From: Lentimicrobium sp. L6
GTDB taxonomy: Bacteria > Bacteroidota > Bacteroidia > Bacteroidales > UBA12170
Length of the DNA stretch: 64,000 bases
NCBI RefSeq assembly: GCF_013166655.1
Contig: NZ_JABKCA010000001.1
Coordinates: 62,001 to 126,000, forward strand
Direction of reading: 5' to 3'
Every line of letters begins with the position of its first letter. Positions within the stretch are counted from its first letter, which is position 1. Positions 35,363 to 44,285 of this stretch are shown here, piece by piece. The notes beneath the pieces are model-generated. The model worked only from the letters and a program-made list of their open reading frames with translations, did no database searches and was not told the DNA's origin. Both the position numbers and the translations under genes were made by a program.

Positions 35363-35758
35363 ATGAAGCGATTAAAATACTTGATTTCCTTTACATTATC
35401 TTTATTAATTTTCATGGCTATTGGTTTTACTCCAGCCGATTGTGTACCTGAAGATGGTAAAGAAAGCTGTGATGTTCCTGAGCTTAATAGTGGAGATGAG
35501 AAGATAGATTTCGAAAACTGCACCTATAAAGGTTTTCCATTGCATGGGAAGATTAAATTCGTGGATAATTTCCCTGATATTAAGATAAAGATCGTAGACA
35601 ATTTCCCAGATCTTAAAGTTAAGATGGTAGAGAACTTCCCTGATGATTGTGGGGAATGGAGAGTGGTGGAAAATTTTCCAGATGTTAAGGTTCAAATAGT
35701 AGATAACTTCCCAGATATTAAAGTGAAGTTTGTGGACCATTTCCCTGGGAAACCCTAA
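35363..35758 (+). CDS. Secreted repeat protein resembling the 7(1) septoil-knot family
   Basis: Using the ATG at 35363, the product is 131 residues. A signal sequence (MKRLKYLISFTLSLLIFMAIGF) precedes a short acidic, cysteine-containing linker. The body from about residue 53 is built of seven consecutive units of 10-13 residues: GFPLHGKIKF, then six of the form V-[DE]-[NH]-FP-[DG] followed by alternating hydrophobic and charged residues (for example KIKIVDNFPDL). The fourth turn has a Cys-containing insertion (DDCGEW). Alternation suggests short beta-strands. I recall this pattern as the Septknot/DUF6150-type family, for which a 7(1) knotted fold has been reported. That assignment is from memory and should be checked by profile search. 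Its function is unknown. Confidence 0.75.
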   Translation: MKRLKYLISFTLSLLIFMAIGFTPADCVPEDGKESCDVPELNSGDEKIDFENCTYKGFPLHGKIKFVDNFPDIKIKIVDNFPDLKVKMVENFPDDCGEWRVVENFPDVKVQIVDNFPDIKVKFVDHFPGKP

Positions 35759-35780
35759 ATTAATTGGTCATCTTTATAAG

Positions 35781-38700
35781 CTATGCATTCCTTTTTTCAA
35801 TTGGTAAAGTGAATGTAAAAGTAGAGCCTTTATCAACTTTCGATTCTAACCAAATATTTCCTCCCAGTAGTTCTACATAAGCTTTGGTAATAGCTAAACC
35901 TAGTCCTGCACCTTCATATTCTGTAGCGTTTGTTAAATTTGCCTGTACAAATCGGTCGAATATGTTATCTAACTTAGAATGTTGAATGCCTATACCTGTG
36001 TCTTTTACATAGAACTCTAAGTGGTTCTCAATTTTTATATACCCGAATTCTATTTTTCCTTGCTTGGTATATTTTATTGCATTTTTAATCAGATTGGTGA
36101 GGATGGCATAAATTTTCTCTCGATCTGAATGTATGGTGGCTTCCATATCAGGTAATGCGGTATAGCAAGTTAATTCAATTTTTTTCTTTTCGGCTTCCGG
36201 TTTGAAGAAAGTGTACAAGTATTCAATTTGTTTGTTTATTTCAGTATCCTCATTAAATACTTCCATTTGTTCAGCTTCTATTTTAGAAATATCAATTAAG
36301 TCGTTGATGATACTGAGTAATCTATGACCACTTTTTTGGATAATCCCTAAAAATTTTTCTCGTTCATTTTCTTCTATCCCTGGCTCTTTGAGGAGGTCAG
36401 CAAAACCTAATATCCCATTCATTGGAGTTCTGATTTCATGACTCATATTGGCCAAAAATGAAGATTTTAATTGGTCGCTTTCTTCAGCCTTTTCTTTAGC
36501 TTGGATCAGCTCAGTCTCGGTTTGTTTTCTATATATAGCTAAGCCATATAAATACCCAATTTCCTTGATTACTTTTATATCTTCATTGCTGTATCCTTCT
36601 TCTTTATTTGCTAAGGCGATTTGGCCAACCAGTTTGTTTTTAATCATTACAGGAACCGATAGAAAGTTTTCTAATGGTATATGGCCTTTTGGAATGCCTT
36701 GTGATTTTGGATGAATGTTAGGTTTGTTACTGTAAAATGCTTTTTGTGTATTTAGCGCATGACCCCAAAGTGAAGGATAGCCCTCAGCTCTTTTTGGGAA
36801 AATGATAGAACTATTTTCAACATTACACATGTGTTTCATCATTTCACTTAAAGTGTGGGCAATATTGTCTCCTGTTTCAGGATCGATAGAAGAAACAAAC
36901 CCATATTTGCTCTTGGTTAAAGATAATGCGTAGTCATAGGTTAATTTTGCAATAACTTCTATTGAAAGATCACTATTGATAATTTCTTTTGCGAGTTTAG
37001 CAATGATTTTAGAATAATGGTCGCTTCTTTCAGCATTTTCTTTTGCTTTTATTAAGGCTTCTTTAGCTTTTACTTCCTCAGTTATTTCTTTAAACGTGCA
37101 ATAGGTTTGTTTGAATTGGCCATCGGGTGTATATCCAGCGCAGCCTTCATAAGAAACGTCTATTTCGGTCCCATCCTTTTTAACCATCTTGAAAAGCACA
37201 TTGTTTACATTCCCCAAAGCTTTGAATTTGGGGAATCTTTCTTTAAAAAGTTCAACTTGACTTGGATGTAGAAAAGATCCAAAATGCTTACCGATAACTT
37301 CTTCTTTTTTATAGCCTAGTATTTTTGTCCAAGTGGGGTTTACATCCAATAAATCTCCATTTTTGTCAAGGGATTGATAGCCTAACGGGGCATTATCATA
37401 CATGGCGCGGTATTTTTCTTCGCTCTGTTGTAATGCCAATTGTGTTTTTTTAATCTTATCAATATCTGTATGAGTTCCAAGCATTCTGAGTGGTTTTCCA
37501 TCTTCTGTATATTCTACTATACTACCCATGGAAAGTATCCACTTCCATTTTCCTTGTTTTGTTTTAATTCGAAATTCAATACGATAAGCTGGAATTTTAC
37601 CTTCTATATAATCGGAATAGTTTTTCAAAACATGATTAACATCATTCGGATGCAATCTGTTGGTCCATTTTTCATTAGTTTCAATAAATGTTTTCGGGTT
37701 ATGACCTATCATGATGATGTAGCTGTCACTTACTTTAATTTCACCAGTTTGTATGTTGAAGTCATAAATGCCTTGTTTGCTGGAGTCTAAAGCCAATCGC
37801 AATGTTTCTTCACTTTCACTTAAAGCTTTTTGGGTGCTTACTCGTTCTGTGATGTCAGCACCAGAGGAAACGAATCGTATTGCTTTCCCATTTTCATCCC
37901 TAAGGGTAGCATTATACCAAGCAATGATTCTTTTTTCTCCATCTTTTCTAATTATGGGGTTTTCAAAATATTCAATGAGATTTGTTTCATCTTCTAAAGC
38001 TTCATTAAATACACTTTTTACTTGATCGATATTATGTTGAGGTATGAAATGGTCGAACCAGTTTTTACCAATAATTTCTTCTTCTTTATATCCTAAAATA
38101 TCACATCCTTTTTGATTGACTAGAACAACATTTTGATTTATATCTAATGCAATAAACATGACCCCAGCAATTTCCAAGTATTGTTTTGATATTTGTTTTT
38201 GAAACTGTAATAGCTGCTCCGCTTTTTTAATATCAGTAAGGTCAATATGCGTTCCAATAATTCTGATTGGTTTATTTTCTTTATTTACAGTAACCTTTGC
38301 ACGTGCTAAAATATCCACCCAATGACCCTTTTTATGCTTCATGCGAAATTCAACTTCAAATCGAGGTATTTCACCTTTGATATGTTTGTCAAGCATTTTC
38401 CATGAGCGCTTAATATCATCAGGATGAGTTAAATCTTCCCATGTTTTGAAGGTGTTTTCCAATTCAGAATCCTCATAACCTAGCATGCGTTTCCAACCAG
38501 GGGAGTAATATATTTCATTAGTTATCAAGTTCCAATCAAATAATCCATCGTGAGTAGCTTCCATGGCCAGGTTAAAACGTTCCTCACTTTTAAATAGTGC
38601 TTTTTCAGTGGAAACTCTAGAGCTTATATCCTTTATTGCGGTGAATTTTAGCTTTCTATCATTTTTATAAAGAATTCTTTCTTGTACTTCGCAGTGGAAT

Positions 38701-40937
38701 TTACTTTTGTCTTTTCTTTGTGCTGTGGTTTGATATGGTTGAAGGTTTTCTGTTTTTAGCTTGTTGATAATGAGCTCTCTGTATTCAGGTGCTATCCATT
38801 CGATGGCGTTTTTGCCAATAGCTTCTTTATCAGAATAACCAAACGTTTTTCTTGCAGTTTCATTTTGGTCAATACACATGCCATTTTCAGATATGAGAAT
38901 AGATTCAAATGTAGCTGCAGACAAGGTTTTGTATCTTTCTTCTTGCTCTTTTATTGATTTAGCGGCTAATTCTAGTTCGGTGATATCCTTATCAATCCCA
39001 ACTACTAAAATAGCTTCCCCTTTCACATCTCTTTTTACTTTATAATTAGCAGAAATAATTTTTGTGATTCCGTTTTCAGTAATGAGCCTGAATTTTTGCT
39101 GGAAAGATTCCTCAGTAGACTTTAAATTCCGATTGAATGTTTCGAAATATTCCTCACTGTCGTCAGGGTGAATGTGTTTTTTAAAGATATCTAAGTCAGT
39201 ATTCTTTTCATAATGAACATCTCGTATATCATAGGCCCCTTTCGACCAATGATTTTTTCCTGTTTTGGGCTCATAGGTCCAGCTACCAGACTTGCTGATT
39301 CTTTCTGTATCTTGGAGTAAGTTGTAGGCGGAGATAATCTCTTTTTCAGCGTTTTTAATTTCTGTGATATCGGTAATAATGATACCCAATTGTTTCCCTT
39401 TGGAAGTATCAAAAGTAAATATCGTTTCAATAATATCTTTCTTTTTCTTCGTTTTTGCCTGAATAATAGTAGTGAAGTTTTTATCTAAAATAACATGTTC
39501 TTTTTTAGTGAGTATGCCGAGTATGCTTTTTTTTAAGCTTTCCTTTGTGTTTGGGATTTCCTTCTTAAGGTTTGACATTTTTAACATTAAATCCCATGCG
39601 TGTAGTCCTTTAGTTTCGCTGCTGGTTACTCCAAAAATATTTTCAAACTCTTTGTTAATGAAAGTTATCTTTCCGTTATTGTCAACAATAGCTACTCCTT
39701 CTGAAGAGTAATCCACAAAGTTTCTGAATTTTTCTTCGTTTTCTTTTAAAATAGTATTATTTAAATTTAATTGTGTGATATCTAGAGAGGTGCTTAGGTA
39801 AATATTATCACCATTTACATCAATTTCTTTTATTATACTCATTAATACATCGAATGTGCTTCCATCTTTTCTTTTGGCTAAAAACTCTATTTCTAGACTT
39901 CCATTTTTGTTTACTTCATCAATAATTTGCTTTGGAAGTTCTGGGTTGAAACAATGATCCTTAGGGTTAGATAGCAATAATTCATCTAAGGAATGATATC
40001 CCCACCTCTTTAAATACTCTTTATTTGCATAGACAAACTCCCCTTTTTCATTTACAATATGATAACCATTTAGGGAGTTTTCTATCGAATTGTTTATGGT
40101 CCTATATTGGTTTTCTAGTGTTTTGCTTTTAGTGATGTCATCAGATATAATTTGAACACCCATTAATTCATTTTTGCTATTATATATGCAAGTGTAAATA
40201 CTTTTAAACCAGAAAGAGGCATTAGGGAGCTTTATATGATCTACATATTCTTTTGAATCATTATATTGAAGAGCATGTTTGAATCTTTTGGTGTATTCCT
40301 CAGCATGTTCTTTCGGGAAGATTTCAAGAAATGATTTTCCTTCAAAATCCTCACTTTTTCCTCCCATATTTTTAGCAGCTATATCATTATAGGAAATAAC
40401 TATTCCATCTTTAGAATAGTAGCCTACCCCAAAAGCCGAGCTTTGGTGTAATAGTCTATATTTTTCTTCACTTTCTTCTAATCTACTTTTTGTTGCTTTT
40501 AACTCACCTGGTTCTGAATGACTTGTTTTTGCATCATTATCAATTTCTGTAAATTGGTAAATCGTATTTTCCTTGTTTAATTGATTCAGTTTTTGGATGC
40601 CATAATTTGTTTTTATAATGTCTTTTGAGGAGTTCTTAAAAGCAAATTCAAAGGTTTTAGGAATAGAGCTTTGTAGGTTACCTAAAATATCTTGATTTTG
40701 TTTCTGAAAATCTAAAACTAAATCTGTTTCGGTTCCAGCTTCGGTGGAAGAATCCAATATGGAAATAAACGAGGAATTGTATTGATAAATATGACCAGAG
40801 TTATTAGTAATAAACTGAGCCCGGTTATTGTGAAAAGCAGAGTGCTTTTCAGCTTTCAAAGACTTTGATTTTTCAGCTTTTAGTTGTAATTCTAACTCTT
40901 TAATTCTAGCTTTTAATTTTCCTATCTGATTTTCCAT
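35781..40937 (-). CDS. Giant cytoplasmic multi-PAS/GAF sensor histidine kinase
   Basis: The ATG at 40937 is chosen over TTG 40991, giving 1718 residues. An N-terminal coiled coil (about 2-35) and a possible degenerate PAS (40-135) are followed by about nine PAS domains between residues 150 and 1310. They start with EEKYRLLHQS and end with EEKYRAMYDNAP, and several have PAC tails such as RIIGTHIDLTDIKKAE. A GAF domain spans about 1320-1470. HisKA carries His1500 (MSHEIRTP). The ATPase has NAIKYT, DTGIGI and GAGLGL. No membrane helix, receiver or HPt domain is present. The input is unknown; some PAS domains may bind heme, flavin or small ligands. No response regulator is near, so it is an orphan kinase. 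It converges on the knot-like gene. Confidence 0.92.
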   Translation of the reverse strand: MENQIGKLKARIKELELQLKAEKSKSLKAEKHSAFHNNRAQFITNNSGHIYQYNSSFISILDSSTEAGTETDLVLDFQKQNQDILGNLQSSIPKTFEFAFKNSSKDIIKTNYGIQKLNQLNKENTIYQFTEIDNDAKTSHSEPGELKATKSRLEESEEKYRLLHQSSAFGVGYYSKDGIVISYNDIAAKNMGGKSEDFEGKSFLEIFPKEHAEEYTKRFKHALQYNDSKEYVDHIKLPNASFWFKSIYTCIYNSKNELMGVQIISDDITKSKTLENQYRTINNSIENSLNGYHIVNEKGEFVYANKEYLKRWGYHSLDELLLSNPKDHCFNPELPKQIIDEVNKNGSLEIEFLAKRKDGSTFDVLMSIIKEIDVNGDNIYLSTSLDITQLNLNNTILKENEEKFRNFVDYSSEGVAIVDNNGKITFINKEFENIFGVTSSETKGLHAWDLMLKMSNLKKEIPNTKESLKKSILGILTKKEHVILDKNFTTIIQAKTKKKKDIIETIFTFDTSKGKQLGIIITDITEIKNAEKEIISAYNLLQDTERISKSGSWTYEPKTGKNHWSKGAYDIRDVHYEKNTDLDIFKKHIHPDDSEEYFETFNRNLKSTEESFQQKFRLITENGITKIISANYKVKRDVKGEAILVVGIDKDITELELAAKSIKEQEERYKTLSAATFESILISENGMCIDQNETARKTFGYSDKEAIGKNAIEWIAPEYRELIINKLKTENLQPYQTTAQRKDKSKFHCEVQERILYKNDRKLKFTAIKDISSRVSTEKALFKSEERFNLAMEATHDGLFDWNLITNEIYYSPGWKRMLGYEDSELENTFKTWEDLTHPDDIKRSWKMLDKHIKGEIPRFEVEFRMKHKKGHWVDILARAKVTVNKENKPIRIIGTHIDLTDIKKAEQLLQFQKQISKQYLEIAGVMFIALDINQNVVLVNQKGCDILGYKEEEIIGKNWFDHFIPQHNIDQVKSVFNEALEDETNLIEYFENPIIRKDGEKRIIAWYNATLRDENGKAIRFVSSGADITERVSTQKALSESEETLRLALDSSKQGIYDFNIQTGEIKVSDSYIIMIGHNPKTFIETNEKWTNRLHPNDVNHVLKNYSDYIEGKIPAYRIEFRIKTKQGKWKWILSMGSIVEYTEDGKPLRMLGTHTDIDKIKKTQLALQQSEEKYRAMYDNAPLGYQSLDKNGDLLDVNPTWTKILGYKKEEVIGKHFGSFLHPSQVELFKERFPKFKALGNVNNVLFKMVKKDGTEIDVSYEGCAGYTPDGQFKQTYCTFKEITEEVKAKEALIKAKENAERSDHYSKIIAKLAKEIINSDLSIEVIAKLTYDYALSLTKSKYGFVSSIDPETGDNIAHTLSEMMKHMCNVENSSIIFPKRAEGYPSLWGHALNTQKAFYSNKPNIHPKSQGIPKGHIPLENFLSVPVMIKNKLVGQIALANKEEGYSNEDIKVIKEIGYLYGLAIYRKQTETELIQAKEKAEESDQLKSSFLANMSHEIRTPMNGILGFADLLKEPGIEENEREKFLGIIQKSGHRLLSIINDLIDISKIEAEQMEVFNEDTEINKQIEYLYTFFKPEAEKKKIELTCYTALPDMEATIHSDREKIYAILTNLIKNAIKYTKQGKIEFGYIKIENHLEFYVKDTGIGIQHSKLDNIFDRFVQANLTNATEYEGAGLGLAITKAYVELLGGNIWLESKVDKGSTFTFTLPIEKRNA

Positions 40938-41109
40938 AATAGCCCATGTCAATAACCCTATAAATATAGATGTTATTGGCCTAATTACCAAATTTCAGCT
41001 CATAGTATTCATAATAGTGTCATAGTACCCAAGTACTTTTTAAAAGAGAAATATTTAAAAATAAAATATTTTAGTGGTTTATGATAAAGATAATATAGCG
41101 ATATCGTAA

Positions 41110-41988
41110 CTACTGTTTGCTCTTTATTTGCGACAGGAAAAGGCCTGCCACCACAATTAAAATTCCTATATAATTTATGGTAAAAAGTCGCTCTCCCAAT
41201 AGAATAAAGGAAAAAATACTAGTGAGTACGGGTATCCCATTGGTAAACACTCCACTTCTGGTTACACCAAGTATTTTAATACTATGCGTAAATAATACAA
41301 AAGCAATAATAGAACCAAATATTCCCAAGAGAAAAATGGGTTGAAGGCCTTCCCAAACCCATCCGGTTTCTGAAAATGTTGGCAACTCAATAAAGAAGAA
41401 CAAAGGGGCAAAACCTAGAAGCCCAAAGAAACTTTGATAACCAACAATGGTGAAAGAGTTGTATTTGTGGGATAGTTTATTAAGTACTGCTGTATACCCA
41501 ATTGCGGAAAATACGGCCAACATCAGCAACATCACTCCCCAAAAATCAGCATTGAGTTCCATATTGGTATTTACAATAACTAGGATAACACCAATAAAGC
41601 TTAAAAGAGTTCCGTAGATCTTATATTTAGTAATTTGTTCTTTAAAGAAATACCAAGCCACATAAGGCAAGAATAAGGGGATGGTAGCAATAATCACGGC
41701 TGCAATTGTAGGAGAAACGCGTTGAAGGCCATAGGTTTCTCCAATAAAATACAAGAAGGGTTCAAAAAAACTTAAAAGGATAATGTATTTCCAATCGCTC
41801 TTTTCAATTTTGTTCAATTTCCCAATCAGTTTAGAAAAACCCATCAATAATCCAGAAGCCAAAATAAGTCTAAAACTTAAAATGGTTAATGGGTTATAGA
41901 TTTCCAAGGCGCTCTTGGACCAAATAAAACTTAAGGCCCAAAAGAACATGGAACCAATAACGGCTAAATAAGCTAAAAAGTTTTTCAT
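41110..41988 (-). CDS. EamA/DMT-family membrane transporter
   Basis: The 292-residue protein has ten membrane helices in two repeated halves of five, the drug/metabolite transporter layout. The typical start is SMFFWALSFIWSKSAL, and the second-half sequence is GYTAVLNKLSHKYNS ... SIIAFVLFTHSIKILGVTRSGVFTN. Substrates in this family range from amino acids and nucleotide sugars to unknown metabolites. It lies upstream of nothing in an operon; the aminotransferase gene beyond it ends with its own terminator. Confidence 0.9.
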   Translation of the reverse strand: MKNFLAYLAVIGSMFFWALSFIWSKSALEIYNPLTILSFRLILASGLLMGFSKLIGKLNKIEKSDWKYIILLSFFEPFLYFIGETYGLQRVSPTIAAVIIATIPLFLPYVAWYFFKEQITKYKIYGTLLSFIGVILVIVNTNMELNADFWGVMLLMLAVFSAIGYTAVLNKLSHKYNSFTIVGYQSFFGLLGFAPLFFFIELPTFSETGWVWEGLQPIFLLGIFGSIIAFVLFTHSIKILGVTRSGVFTNGIPVLTSIFSFILLGERLFTINYIGILIVVAGLFLSQIKSKQ

Positions 41989-42029
41989 TGAATTGGTAAT
42001 TGAGTTTGTGTAGTCAATTTGAAAACATG

Positions 42030-42067
42030 AAAAAAGTGCATATCAATTATTCATCAATATGCACTTT
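42030..42067 (-). terminator. Rho-independent terminator after the sugar aminotransferase
   Basis: aaagtgcatat (42033-42043) pairs perfectly with atatgcacttt (42057-42067). On the minus strand the hairpin runs into six T (42035-42030), as expected for termination of the leftward gene. Confidence 0.85.
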
Positions 42068-42085
42068 AATGAATTTATATCTCTA

Positions 42086-43213
42086 TTATTTTTGGATGAA
42101 TTCTAAAACAGCATCACAAACATATTTTAGTTGTTCTTCTGTGAATTCAGTATGCATAGGAAGTGATAGGACTTGCTGCTGAAGTTTTTCAGTCACTGGG
42201 AAGTCACCTTCTTTATATCTGTCATCTTGATATGCTTTTTGCATGTGTAGAGCTACAGGATAATATACTGCATTTGCTATTCCTTTATCCATTAAGTGTT
42301 TTTGTAAACCATCGCGATCCACATCAACTAATTTCATAGTATACTGGTGGAATACATGATCGGTAAAATCGGCAGTAACTGGAGTAATAATGTTTTCGCA
42401 ACTGGCGAAAGCTTCATTATAATAATTAGCCGCATAGTTTCTAGCTTTTGCAAAATCGTCAAGGTGGGCTAGTTTTACTTTTAAAACTGCCGCTTGCATA
42501 CTGTCTAATCTAGAGTTTACTCCAACATAGTCGTGGTAATACCTTACGGTCATTCCATGATTTACTATCACTTTCAATTGTTCAGCCAGCTCATCATTAT
42601 TGGTGAAGATGGCTCCACCATCACCATAAGCACCTAAGTTTTTTGATGGGAAGAAGCTTGTACAACCCACATCACCTATAGATCCAGCTTTTTTAGTTGT
42701 TCCATCGGCAAAAGTATAGTTGGCACCAATAGCTTGAGCATTATCCTCAATAACAAATAGATTGTTCTCTTTAGCGATAGTTAAAATCTCATCCATATTG
42801 GCACATTGGCCGAACAAATGAACAGGAACAATAGCTTTGGTATTATCAGTGATGGCATTTTTAATAGCTACAGGATCGATATTCATAGTATCCTCTAAAA
42901 CATCAACCAATACAGGAGTCAATCCTAATAAAGCAATAACTTCTGCTGTTGCAATAAAAGTAAATGAGGTGGTAATAACTTCATCACCTGGCTTTAGTCC
43001 AAGTCCCATCATAGCTACTTGCAATGCATCTGTTCCATTAGCACAAGGAATGACATGTTTAACACCAAGATATTTCTCTAAATCACGAGCAAATTCATGA
43101 ACCACTGGACCATTAATATATGAAGATGTGTCTAATACTTTATGAATTTCGGTATCAATTTCGGTTTTTAACCTTTGATATTGACCTTGTAGGTCGACCA
43201 TTGGAATTTTCAT
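42086..43213 (-). CDS. DegT/DnrJ/EryC1-type sugar aminotransferase
   Basis: The 375-residue PLP enzyme starts with MKIPMVDLQGQYQRL. It has the family segment ANGTDALQVAMMGLGLKPGDEV, the VEDNAQAIGA loop, and the PLP lysine in FPSKNLGAYGDGGA near residue 190. These enzymes aminate a keto-sugar nucleotide, often for O-antigen or other surface glycans; the sequence is closest in feel to WbpE/WlbC types that act on UDP-3-keto-GlcNAcA. The gene is single, without glycan synthesis neighbours except waaA beyond the divergent spacer. The exact sugar is not determinable. Confidence 0.92.
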   Translation of the reverse strand: MKIPMVDLQGQYQRLKTEIDTEIHKVLDTSSYINGPVVHEFARDLEKYLGVKHVIPCANGTDALQVAMMGLGLKPGDEVITTSFTFIATAEVIALLGLTPVLVDVLEDTMNIDPVAIKNAITDNTKAIVPVHLFGQCANMDEILTIAKENNLFVIEDNAQAIGANYTFADGTTKKAGSIGDVGCTSFFPSKNLGAYGDGGAIFTNNDELAEQLKVIVNHGMTVRYYHDYVGVNSRLDSMQAAVLKVKLAHLDDFAKARNYAANYYNEAFASCENIITPVTADFTDHVFHQYTMKLVDVDRDGLQKHLMDKGIANAVYYPVALHMQKAYQDDRYKEGDFPVTEKLQQQVLSLPMHTEFTEEQLKYVCDAVLEFIQK

Positions 43214-43418
43214 ATGTTTATATTTTTATATTAAATCATATTATTAATTGCATATTATTATCATATATCTGATTGTCAGTGATTTTTAAGATACAATAAT
43301 CATGATATTCATTTTTTGATATTGAACGCAAAGATATGGAATTCCATCATATTGGTGTTTTATTTTTCACAATTAATACTCTTTAAGATTTTCACCTATT
43401 TCAATTCGCTCAAATGTC

Positions 43419-43426
43419 TATCTTTG
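43419..43426 (+). promoter_or_regulatory. Putative -7 box for the barrel protein/waaA unit
   Basis: TATCTTTG, 22 nt before the ATG at 43449. Confidence 0.4.
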
Positions 43427-43448
43427 CTGCCTTAAACAGCAAATAATC

Positions 43449-44219
43449 ATGTTACAAAGAGTATTTTTTAAGTTAGTTTTAATTTTTGTATTGAGTGGTA
43501 TAGTTTCTCAATATGCTCATGCCCAAGGAAGCGTTTCCGATTCTACCATCTCTACTTTTATATTACAGGTGAATTATGCCTATCAAATACCAGGTGGGGA
43601 TATGGCTGAAGATTATGGTCACAATTCTGTTATTGGTCCGGAATTTACTTATAAAACCAATAAAAATTGGTTATGGGGATTGGAAGCCAGTTTTGTTTTT
43701 GGAAATGATGTGAAGAAGGCTGGTGAAATAATTGAGCAGATTACTGGAGACCAGAGTTTCGTCATAGGGTTAGATGGTACATTTACTAATGTTAGGCCTA
43801 TGGAAAGAGGTTTTTCTACTTTAGCAAAAGTGGGTAAGATTATTCCTGCTTTTAATATCAATCCAAATTCAGGAATCGTTTTTAATTTTGGATTGGGGTA
43901 TATGCAGCATAAAATACGCTGGGATGTGGAAGGTAATAATGCTCCTCAGCTTGGTGGTGATTATAAAAAAGGATATGATCGCTTTTCTGAGGGAATTATA
44001 TTGAGTCAATCTTTGGGTTTATTATATTTGGCTGATGCTCGTCTGTGGAATTTTAAAGCTGCAGTTGAAGTTCAGGAAGCCTTCACCACCATGAAAAGAT
44101 ATAATTTTGATACCATGGGAGGTGATTCTAAAAAACGTGTAGATCTATTATTTGGCATAAAATTAAGTTGGATGATTCCTCTATATGGTCGGGCACCAAA
44201 AGCCATGTATTATTTTTAG
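43449..44219 (+). CDS. Outer-membrane beta-barrel protein of unknown function
   Basis: I do not recognise a named family. The 256-residue protein has a signal peptide ending AHAQ near residue 26. Alternating strands follow (GPEFTYKTNKNWLWGLEASFVFG, FNFGLGYMQHKIRWD, RVDLLFGIKLSWMIPLYG), ending in the aromatic C-terminus YYF, as expected for a small outer-membrane barrel. It lies 66 nt before waaA on the same strand and may be cotranscribed with it, consistent with an envelope role. Confidence 0.72.
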   Translation: MLQRVFFKLVLIFVLSGIVSQYAHAQGSVSDSTISTFILQVNYAYQIPGGDMAEDYGHNSVIGPEFTYKTNKNWLWGLEASFVFGNDVKKAGEIIEQITGDQSFVIGLDGTFTNVRPMERGFSTLAKVGKIIPAFNINPNSGIVFNFGLGYMQHKIRWDVEGNNAPQLGGDYKKGYDRFSEGIILSQSLGLLYLADARLWNFKAAVEVQEAFTTMKRYNFDTMGGDSKKRVDLLFGIKLSWMIPLYGRAPKAMYYF

Positions 44220-44285
44220 TGCTTTTCTGCTCTCTAATCATTATTCTTTAATTTTGAAGCCGTTTTGCTTTTTTAATATTCATAT

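Noticed and set aside
37440-37790. 116-residue plus-strand frame
   Set aside because: Shadow inside the multi-PAS kinase, whose coding sense is unambiguous.
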